Origin: Methylovulum sp. | GTDB lineage: Bacteria; Pseudomonadota; Gammaproteobacteria; Methylococcales; Methylomonadaceae | Length of the DNA stretch: 38,872 nucleotides | Assembly (NCBI GenBank): GCA_030653435.1 | Contig: JAURZI010000036.1 | Location: 1 to 38,872, forward strand | Direction: 5' to 3' | Shown: one piece after another, positions 10,699 through 17,738 of the stretch | How positions within the stretch are numbered: position 1 is the first letter of the stretch | Layout: each line of letters starts with the position of its first letter | The notes under the pieces: generated by a model | What the model was told of the DNA's origin: nothing | Databases searched by the model: none | Seen by the model: only the letters and a program-made list of their open reading frames with translations | Position numbers and translations under genes: made by a program

Positions 10699-11261
10699 AA
10701 GATGTCTTCGTCTATGATTTGCGTTAACAAGATCCGAAGCTTCGCCAAATCAACCGGATTGGGTTCATGTAACTGGAATATCCGCCAAAACTTTATACCA
10801 TCTAATGCCGCCAGAACCAGCCAGCTTCTATCTGCGGACAGACCGTCGTCCAGCATCCCTTGCCGGACATCTTGAAAGAATTGGCGCATAGGGTCTAGCA
10901 GTTGTGAATTTCCTGCCATTGCCGCCAGTAAAGGGGCGGCAACCCGCTGCAGCCTTGGAAACAAAGAACTTTCGTTGTCTAGCATGAGCCGCAGCAAGGT
11001 CCGAGCATGACGCCCCCGCCCAATAGGCTCATTCACTAACTCGGAAGTGAAGCTGTCTTCAAGGATTGAGGCTATCCGAAAAACCATGCCTTGCACAATC
11101 GCATCTTTCGAGGGGAAGTGATACAAAAGTCCCCCTTTGCTCAGGCCAGCCCTGGCGGCAACGGTTTCAAGCGTCATATCTCTGACCCCGCGCTCGATCA
11201 CGACAGCTTCCGCCGCATCCAGTATTTGTTCTTGTGTATCGGTTAATTGGGTATTTTTCAT
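10695..11261 (-). CDS. TetR/AcrR-family repressor of the export operon
   Basis: This 188-residue protein has a TetR N-terminal DNA-binding domain: LDAAEAVVIERG leads into the helix-turn-helix TLETVAARAGLSKGGLLYHF (about residues 30-49). The rest is the helical ligand-binding and dimer domain. It is the first gene of the operon and overlaps the adaptor gene by 4 bp. E. coli places CecR (YbiH) in the same position, but this protein is shorter, so orthology is not claimed. A 26-bp perfect palindrome beginning 9 bp before the start codon is the obvious operator. No Shine-Dalgarno sequence precedes the ATG, and the predicted -10 box ends about 9 bp upstream, which suggests a leaderless or very short-leader mRNA. 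Confidence 0.88.
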   Translation of the reverse strand: MKNTQLTDTQEQILDAAEAVVIERGVRDMTLETVAARAGLSKGGLLYHFPSKDAIVQGMVFRIASILEDSFTSELVNEPIGRGRHARTLLRLMLDNESSLFPRLQRVAAPLLAAMAGNSQLLDPMRQFFQDVRQGMLDDGLSADRSWLVLAALDGIKFWRIFQLHEPNPVDLAKLRILLTQIIDEDIL

Positions 11262-11269
11262 ATATCAAA

Positions 11270-11295
11270 GACTATACCGACCAGTCGGTATAGTC
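11270..11295 (-). promoter_or_regulatory. TetR operator overlapping the export-operon promoter
   Basis: The sequence holds a perfect inverted repeat of 12-bp arms (GACTATACCGAC and its complement) around a 2-bp centre. Read on the minus strand, a TTGACT -35-like box starts at its upstream edge and TATAGT, a -10-like box, lies in its far arm 15 bases later. A bound dimer would cover the core promoter. The site is the only strong palindrome between the divergent genes. Identification as the operator is inference from position and symmetry. Confidence 0.82.
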
Positions 11296-11599
11296 AATAT
11301 TTACATTTTTGATTAACACATTGATTTGTATTTAATAATTATCAGATATTTTCAGCAGGAAGGATGCTTGCCCGATATGAATGAGCCATGATCAATTTCC
11401 AGGTTGTCCATTATCCCAAAGTCATCATTACCCATAGCTTATTTTATATGACCGGTACGGTAGCATCCCTTACGAATAGAATGCACCAGATCGGTTAATA
11501 CCCTTTTGGCCTATGTGTGTTTGCGAACAGACTATCCGGTCAGAAATATAGATCATGACCGCTTAGATGTGCCTTAACCCAAAACCCTGGAGTAATACG

Positions 11600-12127
11600 A
11601 TGTCCCAAACACACAATTCAGCCGTAGGTTTGTTTAGCAACCATGAAGATGCCGAAAACGCGGTCAAGGAACTGGAGAAGTCCGGTTACGATATGAAAAA
11701 GCTTTCCGTGGTCGGTAAGGACTATCAAACCGAAGAAAATGTCGTGGGTTACTACAACACTGGAGATCGTGTCGCGATGTGGGGGAAATTCGGTCTATTT
11801 TGGGGCTCGATTTGGGGTCTGCTATTCGGCTCTGCTTTCTTCCTGATTCCAGGAATAGGCCCGGTCATGGTCGGTGGCCCTCTGGTGGCCTGGATTGTCG
11901 GTGCGCTGGAAACGGCTGTTGTCACCGGCGGACTCACTGCCTTGGGCGGTGCGCTTGCGAGCATTGGCATCCCGAAAGACAGCATCATCCAATATGAAAC
12001 GGCACTCAAGGCCCATAAGTTCATGCTCATTGTCCACGGAACGGTAGCTGAAGTCGAAAAAGCCAAAGACATCTTGATGCAAAGCAAGGCGGAAGAAGCG
12101 AGTGTACATGCTGATGCGATGGGCTAA
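11600..12127 (+). CDS. Gly-rich membrane-associated stress protein (general stress 17M/DUF1269-like)
   Basis: This 175-residue protein starts at the ATG preceded by CTGGAG; an earlier in-frame ATG at 11567 lacks a ribosome site. Residues 7-45 form a ferredoxin-like half (VGLFSNHEDAENAVKELEKSG), as in general-stress 17M-type proteins. A Gly/Ala-rich hydrophobic hairpin (about 62-125, with IPGIGPVMVGGP) is followed by the domain's second half (KFMLIVHGTVAEVEKAKDIL). The protein at 14052-14576 has the same plan and shares the PGIGP motif and the TGGLTAL stretch, so the two are paralogues. The function is not established; members of this group respond to stress and sit at the inner membrane. Confidence 0.8.
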   Translation: MSQTHNSAVGLFSNHEDAENAVKELEKSGYDMKKLSVVGKDYQTEENVVGYYNTGDRVAMWGKFGLFWGSIWGLLFGSAFFLIPGIGPVMVGGPLVAWIVGALETAVVTGGLTALGGALASIGIPKDSIIQYETALKAHKFMLIVHGTVAEVEKAKDILMQSKAEEASVHADAMG

Positions 12128-12473
12128 GTCTTCAGGCTAGACTCATTTTTGACTGTCTATCCTACTACTCCCATCTGATCGAGAAAACGTCTAAGTTTTG
12201 AAACCGGCAACGCCTACCGTTACACGAAACGTAGGGCGCGCCGCGCGCCTTTTCCGGTACCGAGCCGCCGATGGTGCGAACAGGCTGAATAATGACCTCT
12301 GACAAATACTTCAACGCTTTTGGACTCAGATGGGAGGAGCAAACCAGGTAACTCTTCTTTAATGTAAGGTATGCTTGCCAGGATTGTGAGTCGTAAACAT
12401 ATCCGTGCGAAGTATGCCGTTCGCGCTATTCCATTGGAGCACTATCCGCTATTCCGTCAAACAGGGAACTACT
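12128..12473. other. Intergenic region with repeat copy A
   Basis: A weak 5-bp hairpin followed by CATTTTTG (12127-12151) may end the upstream transcript. The rest is mainly repeat copy A (12167-12336). The short leader of the next gene follows. No convincing gene is seen. Confidence 0.6.
12167..12336 (-). repeat. Palindromic intergenic repeat, copy A (inverted, internally deleted)
   Basis: Its ends are inverted repeats: ACTCCCATCTGA at the left and TCAGATGGGAG at the right. Read on the minus strand it matches copy C (25085-25281) along its whole length. It lacks about 21 bp that form one arm of the GC-rich internal palindrome. It contains no ORF of note and fits a small non-autonomous element. 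Confidence 0.85.
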
Positions 12474-13451
12474 ATGCCAGCTATAAAAAAAACGTCTTTT
12501 GCTATTGTCCCTTTTATCATCTTCGGCATTATTTTGATAACGGCATTGTTCTTAAAGTATTTTCAACCCATGTTGCCGGAGGTGCTGCAAAATTGGGCGG
12601 AACACTTATCCATTGCCTTAATTGTGGCTGTGGTTATCGGTTTAACGTATGAATATACATCCCATTTATTTCGTGAAGAGATTCTGAAAAATCTTCTACA
12701 CGATAGCCAAGAGCAGGTTTACCAAGCCCTTAAAGCTTATAATGTGCTCACGCCTGTTGAAGTTTTTCGTTTATTAAAAGAGATAGCGGCGCAGATCAAC
12801 CAGACGCCCACGCTGCTTTATCCCGCCCGACCGGACAGCGGGGAATGCACGTTCACGGAAAGCGTAGATTTTTTTGACACGCTGGTCAATATGCAGCCTA
12901 AAGAAATCGTCAAAATACTCAGTACCTGGATAGAGCCGAAAAGCCATAAGAACCTAAAATACCTGGCCAGTGATTTTATCGGCAAATATCAGCTTGTTGA
13001 ACTCGCAGATGAGCTTTGCCGACAGGCCGAGCCCGTTTTACATCTGGGTAACCTAAGCGAAGACGACAGGGGGTGGGTGTTGAATTATATCTGGGCTTAT
13101 TCTCGTTGTGAAAAACCCATGTACAAGATTCTTGGTGATGTGCTGCGTAGCACGTCAGACCACGACATCGAAAAGTGGCTGCTGTTCCTGCCGGTGCAAA
13201 TGCCGTCAATTGAGTTTGGAGCTATGATTAATGCCTATCTGGAACGCGAAGCGCCGATCGCTGACGATAATTTATTGTTGGTCATTCAGGCTGTTGCTGC
13301 TTTACATCGCGCACAAGTGATTGATGGCGTCGCATTGCTGAAAAAATTCCCTGATCGTTTTGGGCTGCATCACCAGGAAGATGTTGAACGTATTTGGAGA
13401 AATTACGCCTTAGTGCCCGAAGATTTGAAAGGCATTTTTTTGTCAGCGTGA
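12474..13451 (+). CDS. Two-helix membrane protein of unknown function
   Basis: I do not recognise this family. The ATG at 12474 follows AGGGA at a good distance and gives 325 residues; the longer frame from 12405 has no ribosome site. Two membrane helices lie near residues 9-28 and 43-60, followed by a long soluble cytoplasmic part. That part is mostly helical, with a short coiled stretch (LFREEILKNLLHDSQEQVYQ) and Trp/Leu-rich segments that may be helical repeats. It stands alone between repeat copy A and the oppositely directed stress cluster. Confidence 0.7.
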   Translation: MPAIKKTSFAIVPFIIFGIILITALFLKYFQPMLPEVLQNWAEHLSIALIVAVVIGLTYEYTSHLFREEILKNLLHDSQEQVYQALKAYNVLTPVEVFRLLKEIAAQINQTPTLLYPARPDSGECTFTESVDFFDTLVNMQPKEIVKILSTWIEPKSHKNLKYLASDFIGKYQLVELADELCRQAEPVLHLGNLSEDDRGWVLNYIWAYSRCEKPMYKILGDVLRSTSDHDIEKWLLFLPVQMPSIEFGAMINAYLEREAPIADDNLLLVIQAVAALHRAQVIDGVALLKKFPDRFGLHHQEDVERIWRNYALVPEDLKGIFLSA

Positions 13452-13555
13452 GTTAAACTCTGATATGTCATCGGCGCTGATGTTTGGGAACCAATAAACG
13501 AAGGCAGCGCGGATCCATTTGAATCCATGCTGCCAGCACTTAACGGCTAAACGGG

Positions 13556-13999
13556 TTAAGCTGTTGCCGCGTCTAAAAGCCGTGCCAACGTGTCGATATG
13601 TGCTTGTTGGGCGGACAGTAGTTTGGGTTCAACCAGCGAACGGATGTCTGGAAGCAGCTCAGTATCCTGCAACACTTCCTGATAGTCGGCCAAACCGCTT
13701 TTTTCGCCTTCCAGCAACGTTTTCAGAACCGCTTCCTTACCTATCATATTGGCTCCACCCAGGATTATTTTTGCCCAAGTGCCCCAAACCCCTGAAGTTT
13801 CAGCCGGCGTTCCGCCAAGCCGACTGGTTAGTGACTGTAAACTGGCAACCGCTTCTTTATGTTGTTCGTAAATGGGCATTAAATGCTCCGAATCGCCTAA
13901 TTCGACATCTTCGCGAAATTTATCCAGGGCTTGTTGATATGTTTCTGTTGCCGATAATTCGTTTTTTAACAATTTTTCGATAGTTTTAAGGTTGTGCAT
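13556..13999 (-). CDS. DUF2383-like (PA2169 family) four-helix-bundle protein
   Basis: The start at 13999 has a GAGGAAT ribosome site and gives 147 residues; longer frames upstream run into the neighbouring gene. The sequence resembles the ferritin-like DUF2383/PA2169 family: NLKTIEKLLKNELSATETYQ, then HLMPIYEQHKEAVASLQ, then TLLEGEKSGLADYQEVL. These helices carry regularly spaced Glu and His residues such as E, H and EGEK..DY, as in metal-binding bundles. Metal binding is an inference. It is the last gene of a minus-strand stress cluster, 52 bp after the Gly-rich protein gene. Confidence 0.8.
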   Translation of the reverse strand: MHNLKTIEKLLKNELSATETYQQALDKFREDVELGDSEHLMPIYEQHKEAVASLQSLTSRLGGTPAETSGVWGTWAKIILGGANMIGKEAVLKTLLEGEKSGLADYQEVLQDTELLPDIRSLVEPKLLSAQQAHIDTLARLLDAATA

Positions 14000-14051
14000 G
14001 AGAATTCCTCTGTGATTATTTATGGATTGAGTGGTTGGTGTATCGTCAAAC

Positions 14052-14576
14052 TTAAACATCATCGACCGATGCTTCCTCAGTCGATGAAATATCCTCGGCA
14101 TGAGCTTGCTCGAAGATAGCTTTCGCATTCTTTTGTGCATCGCTGCTTGCCGTATGTACTGAAATCAAGGCATTTCCTCCCGTGATTTTCCCTTCATAAC
14201 GTTTGGCTTCAAATTCGGGGATACCCACTCCGATTAACGCGCCAGTCAGTCCACCGGTCGCAGCCCCTACTGCCGCACCGCTTAAGGCACCCATAATAGG
14301 GCCTGCGGCGATAAACGGACCGATGCCCGGAATGGCCAAGCTGCCAATTCCGGCTAACCAGCCAAGCACAGCGCCCGCGCCTAAACCTATAGTCCCGCCA
14401 ATAGCCGTGCCTTCCGGAGCCTTGGTGTGCGCTTCATGGGCAAAATCCTGGGTAGTGGATTTGTCAGGAAACAGCACGGATATGTCATTATTCGAAAAAC
14501 CAGCTATCTTCAGGTGGCTAACAATGATTTCTGTCTGGTCGATACTTTGGGCTATACAAAAAACGGCTTTAGTCAT
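14052..14576 (-). CDS. Gly-rich membrane-associated stress protein, paralogue
   Basis: This 174-residue protein has an AAGGAG site before its ATG. Layout: a ferredoxin-like half (FCIAQSIDQTEIIVSHLKIAGF), a Gly/Ala-rich membrane hairpin with AIPGIGPFIAAGP (about residues 55-125), then NALISVHTASSDAQKNAKAIFE. It ends in an acidic tail (EDISSTEEASVDDV). It resembles the protein at 11600-12127 in order and key motifs. Its neighbours, the BON protein and the four-helix protein, are typical companions in envelope-stress clusters. Confidence 0.8.
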   Translation of the reverse strand: MTKAVFCIAQSIDQTEIIVSHLKIAGFSNNDISVLFPDKSTTQDFAHEAHTKAPEGTAIGGTIGLGAGAVLGWLAGIGSLAIPGIGPFIAAGPIMGALSGAAVGAATGGLTGALIGVGIPEFEAKRYEGKITGGNALISVHTASSDAQKNAKAIFEQAHAEDISSTEEASVDDV

Positions 14577-14593
14577 GACATTCTCCTTAGCCT

Positions 14594-15001
14594 TTATGGG
14601 GCTTTGCTTTCAAGTTGGTTATCCAGTTGCACGACACCAGCCATTTGCTTGACGATGTGTTGTAACTGCATTTTTTCGGCTTCATTTTCAACAGGCCCGC
14701 GCAACGTCACCGTGCCGTTACGGGTGATAATTTTTACGTTTTTGGCATTGACGGATAGCCATTTATCTTCAACTAAGGCTTTACGGATATTAGCCGTAAT
14801 ATTGAGGTCGCTTGGATTTTCCTGTTGATCTTCCGGGGTTAATGTCGTGTCGTTCTTATCACGGACATTTATCCGGGTATTTTCCAATTTCGTGTCTAAC
14901 GTCGGAGCAATTGGGGCTTCCTGGCCGGCCCGAACAGGGCCGGTCAGCATCATTAAACTGCCTGTTATGGTGAACAGAACTGACAATAATCGTATGGACA
15001 T
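14594..15001 (-). CDS. Periplasmic BON-domain protein
   Basis: This 135-residue protein has a clear signal peptide (hydrophobic residues 5-22, cleavage near VRAGQ). A Pro/Thr-rich linker is followed by one BON domain (about residues 66-132: DLNITANIRKALVEDKW, NVKIITRNGTVTLRGPV, VVQLDNQL). BON domains of the OsmY type bind membranes or help under envelope stress. An AAGGAG site precedes the ATG. It lies 17 bp upstream of the Gly-rich protein gene in the same direction, so the two are probably co-transcribed. Confidence 0.88.
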   Translation of the reverse strand: MSIRLLSVLFTITGSLMMLTGPVRAGQEAPIAPTLDTKLENTRINVRDKNDTTLTPEDQQENPSDLNITANIRKALVEDKWLSVNAKNVKIITRNGTVTLRGPVENEAEKMQLQHIVKQMAGVVQLDNQLESKAP

Positions 15002-15107
15002 AGTGGTCTCCTTAATGTTAAGTGTTATTTATACCGGTTAAACGGCATCCTTACTGGCTTGCTCCCGCTTATCCAACAAACGGCCTGCCAACTGCCCAAC
15101 GGTATCG

Positions 15108-15626
15108 TTAGTGAACAACTGCATTAGACTTTTGTTGTGCGGAAAAACTTGTCGTCGCATCGGCAACAAGACTGATGCTCCAGCGATTACTCGACAGACG
15201 GTTTAAAAGAAAGTCCGATCCCAATGCGATGCCTAAGGAAACAATCGGACTGTTATGCAGATAAGAACGGTAATGTGCTAACCAGCATTGCTCCGGTTTT
15301 TTTAATGGCCTGTTGGCATCGGCGCTTTTGTCCATAGCGTCATGAATGCCCGATGTAAGCCGGATCCTATCGGCGTAGCCGATCCTGTCTGTCGCATCTA
15401 TCATGATTGCTTTTAAATAGCCAAACAGGAGCCGATGAATTTTAAAATCTGCTGATTTTAAAAAATGTCTAAGCGGGGAGGGTATGTCAGCCCTTGTCGC
15501 CTCATTTAAAGAACGACAGCTAATCTGCTCAAAGTTCTGGGCGATTAATGATTGAAAAAATAGATAAATGACGACTAAAACGATGACCGGAACGCCGATC
15601 AGACAGCCTATGAAGCCTTTACCCAT
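15108..15626 (-). CDS. Membrane-anchored protein of unknown function
   Basis: The start at 15626 has an AGGGGAG site and gives 172 residues. The first 27 residues form a single hydrophobic anchor (GCLIGVPVIVLVVIYLFF). The remainder is a soluble, probably periplasmic, helical domain without motifs I can name. It precedes the BON gene by about 100 bp on the same strand. A 28-codon frame overlaps its 3' end (15038-15124), so a frameshift near 15110 that removes the original C-terminus cannot be excluded. Confidence 0.6.
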   Translation of the reverse strand: MGKGFIGCLIGVPVIVLVVIYLFFQSLIAQNFEQISCRSLNEATRADIPSPLRHFLKSADFKIHRLLFGYLKAIMIDATDRIGYADRIRLTSGIHDAMDKSADANRPLKKPEQCWLAHYRSYLHNSPIVSLGIALGSDFLLNRLSSNRWSISLVADATTSFSAQQKSNAVVH

Positions 15627-15835
15627 GACACACTCCCCTAAGGTATTTGGTGTAAGTTGAACCCCACTCATAGTTCCGACATTTTTCAGGCATTCCCGAA
15701 AGATACTAAAAGACAGGCTGATCCAAGCTGGTAAAAAGTGTACTGAAAAAGCGCGTTAGCGTCGGTGCGCTGTCGCACATTGGTGACAAACTGATTTCTG
15801 TTTGGAAACGATGGTCGGATTATGGGTGACGACGT

Positions 15836-16000
15836 ATGACCATGAATGGCACAAACACCGATAATCCAGTTTGGTTTATTACCGGCTGTTCAACGGCTTT
15901 GGCCGCGAACTTGCCAGTTGGATGCCGGCACTCGAGAGTATTGTTGTTAGCACGTACAGTGCTTACGAAAAACACCAGGCGCGGTAGTGATGGCGGGCAT
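15836..16000 (+). pseudogene. Short-chain dehydrogenase N-terminal remnant, frameshifted
   Basis: The frame reads NPVWFITGCST, the classic first strand and glycine motif of SDR enzymes. It then leaves the family pattern. Adding one base after ACGG restores GFGRELASW, the expected continuation of the NAD(P)-binding loop. Within about 20 further codons a second disruption follows and the similarity is lost. Only the first roughly 45 residues of an enzyme usually about 250 long are present, so it is a decayed fragment. Confidence 0.72.
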
Positions 16001-16039
16001 ATCAGCTATAACCGGGGTTGAAACGGCTATCTTGGTTTG

Positions 16040-16750
16040 TTAAATAAGAGGCGCTACCCACTCGCACAGCACGCCCACACCGGCGGTGATCGCCATCGCT
16101 AATGCACCCCAGAAAGTTACCCGCCCGGCGCCTATCAGCGTATTTGCGCCGCCGGCTTTAGCGGCAATTGCGCCTAGCAGCATCAGGAACGCGAGCGAGG
16201 TTACAGATACCCAGAGCATCAGGCTAGTTTCAGGCGCTAAAGCCGTTACCGCCATCGGCAGCGCTGCACCCACGGCAAAACTGGCGGCCGATGCCAGCGC
16301 AGCTTGTATGGGTTTGGCGCTAAAGGTTTCCGAGATACCCAATTCGTCGCGGGCATGCGTGGCCAGCGCATCATATGCCATCAATTGTTTGGCGACTTGC
16401 GCCGCGAGGTCTGGCGTAAGTCCCCTCGCGATGTAAATGCCGGCCAGTTCACGGTGTTCCGCAGCAGGGTCTTTTTGAAGTTCGGCGCGTTCGCGCATCA
16501 GGTCGGCGTTCTCGGTGTCGGCCTGGGAATGGACAGATACATATTCACCCGCCGCCATCGACATCGCTCCAGCTACCAGGCCGGCAATGCCGGTCACCAG
16601 GATGCTGCTATGGCTGGCATTGGCGGCGGCAACACCGAGCACCAAGCTGGCGGTAGAGACTATGCCATCGTTAGCCCCCAACACCGCTGCACGCAACCAG
16701 CCGATGCGGTCAGTGCGGTGGCGTTCGGGGTGTCGGCGCAAAAATACCAT
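16040..16750 (-). CDS. VIT1/CCC1-family metal transporter
   Basis: This 236-residue membrane protein belongs to the VIT1/CCC1 family of Fe2+/Mn2+ transporters. The first helix region carries LGANDGIVSTASLVLGVAAA, and the second holds GAMSMAAGEYVSVHSQADTE, both diagnostic. A cytoplasmic Glu-rich loop follows (about residues 77-140: ERAELQKDPAAEHRELAGIY). This loop is the metal-binding domain in the family. Three more helices complete the usual five. A GAGG site lies 8 bases before the ATG. The protein probably exports or detoxifies iron or manganese at the inner membrane. Confidence 0.9.
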   Translation of the reverse strand: MVFLRRHPERHRTDRIGWLRAAVLGANDGIVSTASLVLGVAAANASHSSILVTGIAGLVAGAMSMAAGEYVSVHSQADTENADLMRERAELQKDPAAEHRELAGIYIARGLTPDLAAQVAKQLMAYDALATHARDELGISETFSAKPIQAALASAASFAVGAALPMAVTALAPETSLMLWVSVTSLAFLMLLGAIAAKAGGANTLIGAGRVTFWGALAMAITAGVGVLCEWVAPLI

Positions 16751-16793
16751 ATTTAAACCTCGTCTGTTGGTATGCGTTACTGGGGTAGTGATG

Positions 16794-16962
16794 CTGGTTT
16801 CATGGACATTACTCCCATATGAGTCAAAAAGCGTTGAAGTTTTTGCCAGAGGTCATTATTCAGCCTGTTCGCACCGTAGGGCGCGCTGTGCGCGCCATCG
16901 GCGGCTCGGTACCGGAAAAGGCGCGCGCGGCGCGCCCTACGTTTCTGGTTTCATGGACATTA
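16794..16962. repeat. 18-bp direct repeats flanking repeat copy B
   Basis: CTGGTTTCATGGACATTA occurs at 16794-16811 and again at 16945-16962, on either side of the truncated palindromic repeat. The right copy contains the stop codon of the histidine phosphatase gene. The pair could be a long target duplication or the trace of a replication-slippage event. Confidence 0.8.
16811..16944 (+). repeat. Palindromic intergenic repeat, copy B (right end missing)
   Basis: From ACTCCCATATGA onward this closely matches copy C, including both arms of the GC-rich internal palindrome. The match stops after CCCTACGTTT, where an 18-bp direct repeat begins. The roughly 60-bp right part and its terminal inverted repeat are absent. 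Confidence 0.85.
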
Positions 16963-17598
16963 GGTTCCGGCACGTTGCCGCAAGTTTTCCGGCATATAAC
17001 TGCGGTCGCCCAAAACCTCCAGCATCGGTCCATACGTTCCAAACTTGACGATGCTGACAGAAGCTGCCATTGCGTTGATGCGGTCACGGTAACGACCTAT
17101 GTCTATGCCCAGCAGGCTACAGAGTATGATGCGTATCGTGGCTTTATGGGAGACGACCAGCATGTTGCCGGTCTGATGTGTGGATTCTATTTCTGTGATG
17201 ACGGCGAGTGCGCGGGCCGCTACCTGGATGGCGGTTTCGCCATGGGTAGGCGGATTCCAGGCCGGATCGGTCTGCCAACGGATATAGTCTTGTCCATAGT
17301 GTTGCCGGACATAATCGGGTTCCTGGTCTTCCCAGGCGCCGTAATTGATTTCTTTAAGGCCATCCCTAAACTGCATGGGCAAACCTAAGGCATCACATAA
17401 AGGCTGCGCCGTCGCGATGGCCCTCTTCATCGGGCTGATGTAAGCCGCTGTCCAACTCATACTACGGTAGGCGTCGGAGAAAGCTTGCGCCATTTGCCTG
17501 CCTTCAGTCGTCAATTCAGCATCCAATGTTCCGCAAAAAGCGCCGCGTTGGCTGTATGTGGTTTCACCGTGGCGTAGTAAATATAGTTTCAGGCTCAT
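16960..17598 (-). CDS. Histidine phosphatase family protein (phosphoglycerate mutase-like)
   Basis: This 212-residue protein has the RHG motif at residues 9-11 (LLRHGETTYSQRG), the nucleophilic His10. It also has the second arginine (SPMKRAIATAQ), the acid Glu in the loop near EINYGAWE, and the late catalytic His in VVSHKATIRIIL. The order fits the CobC/GpmB/alpha-ribazole phosphatase branch. The substrate is unknown. It follows the phosphoketolase gene by 140 bp on the same strand, so a role in sugar-phosphate metabolism is plausible. Its stop codon lies in the direct repeat flanking copy B, so insertion there may have changed the last residues. Confidence 0.86.
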   Translation of the reverse strand: MSLKLYLLRHGETTYSQRGAFCGTLDAELTTEGRQMAQAFSDAYRSMSWTAAYISPMKRAIATAQPLCDALGLPMQFRDGLKEINYGAWEDQEPDYVRQHYGQDYIRWQTDPAWNPPTHGETAIQVAARALAVITEIESTHQTGNMLVVSHKATIRIILCSLLGIDIGRYRDRINAMAASVSIVKFGTYGPMLEVLGDRSYMPENLRQRAGT

Positions 17599-17650
17599 AA
17601 TTTAGCTTGCTCCATGGTTTGGTCACCGGCTATGTTTCTACACAAAATGA

Positions 17651-17675
17651 ATAGGGTACGCACTGCGTACCCTAT
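17651..17675. promoter_or_regulatory. 25-bp perfect palindrome between phosphoketolase and phosphatase genes
   Basis: Two 12-bp arms (ATAGGGTACGCA and its complement) surround a single central base. The site is in the 140-bp gap on the path from xfp to the phosphatase gene. No good U-tract follows on the minus strand, so a protein-binding site or a processing hairpin is more likely than a simple terminator. Confidence 0.65.
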
Positions 17676-17738
17676 ATAAAAAGCAAACCCGCACAACATA
17701 AGCGATGGCAGGGGAACTTGCTTACTGGCGCGAAAGCC

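Noticed and set aside
15038-15124. 28-codon frame on the minus strand overlapping the end of the 15108-15626 gene
   Set aside because: Too short and without a ribosome site. It could be the displaced C-terminus of the neighbour after a frameshift, but nothing in the sequence decides this.
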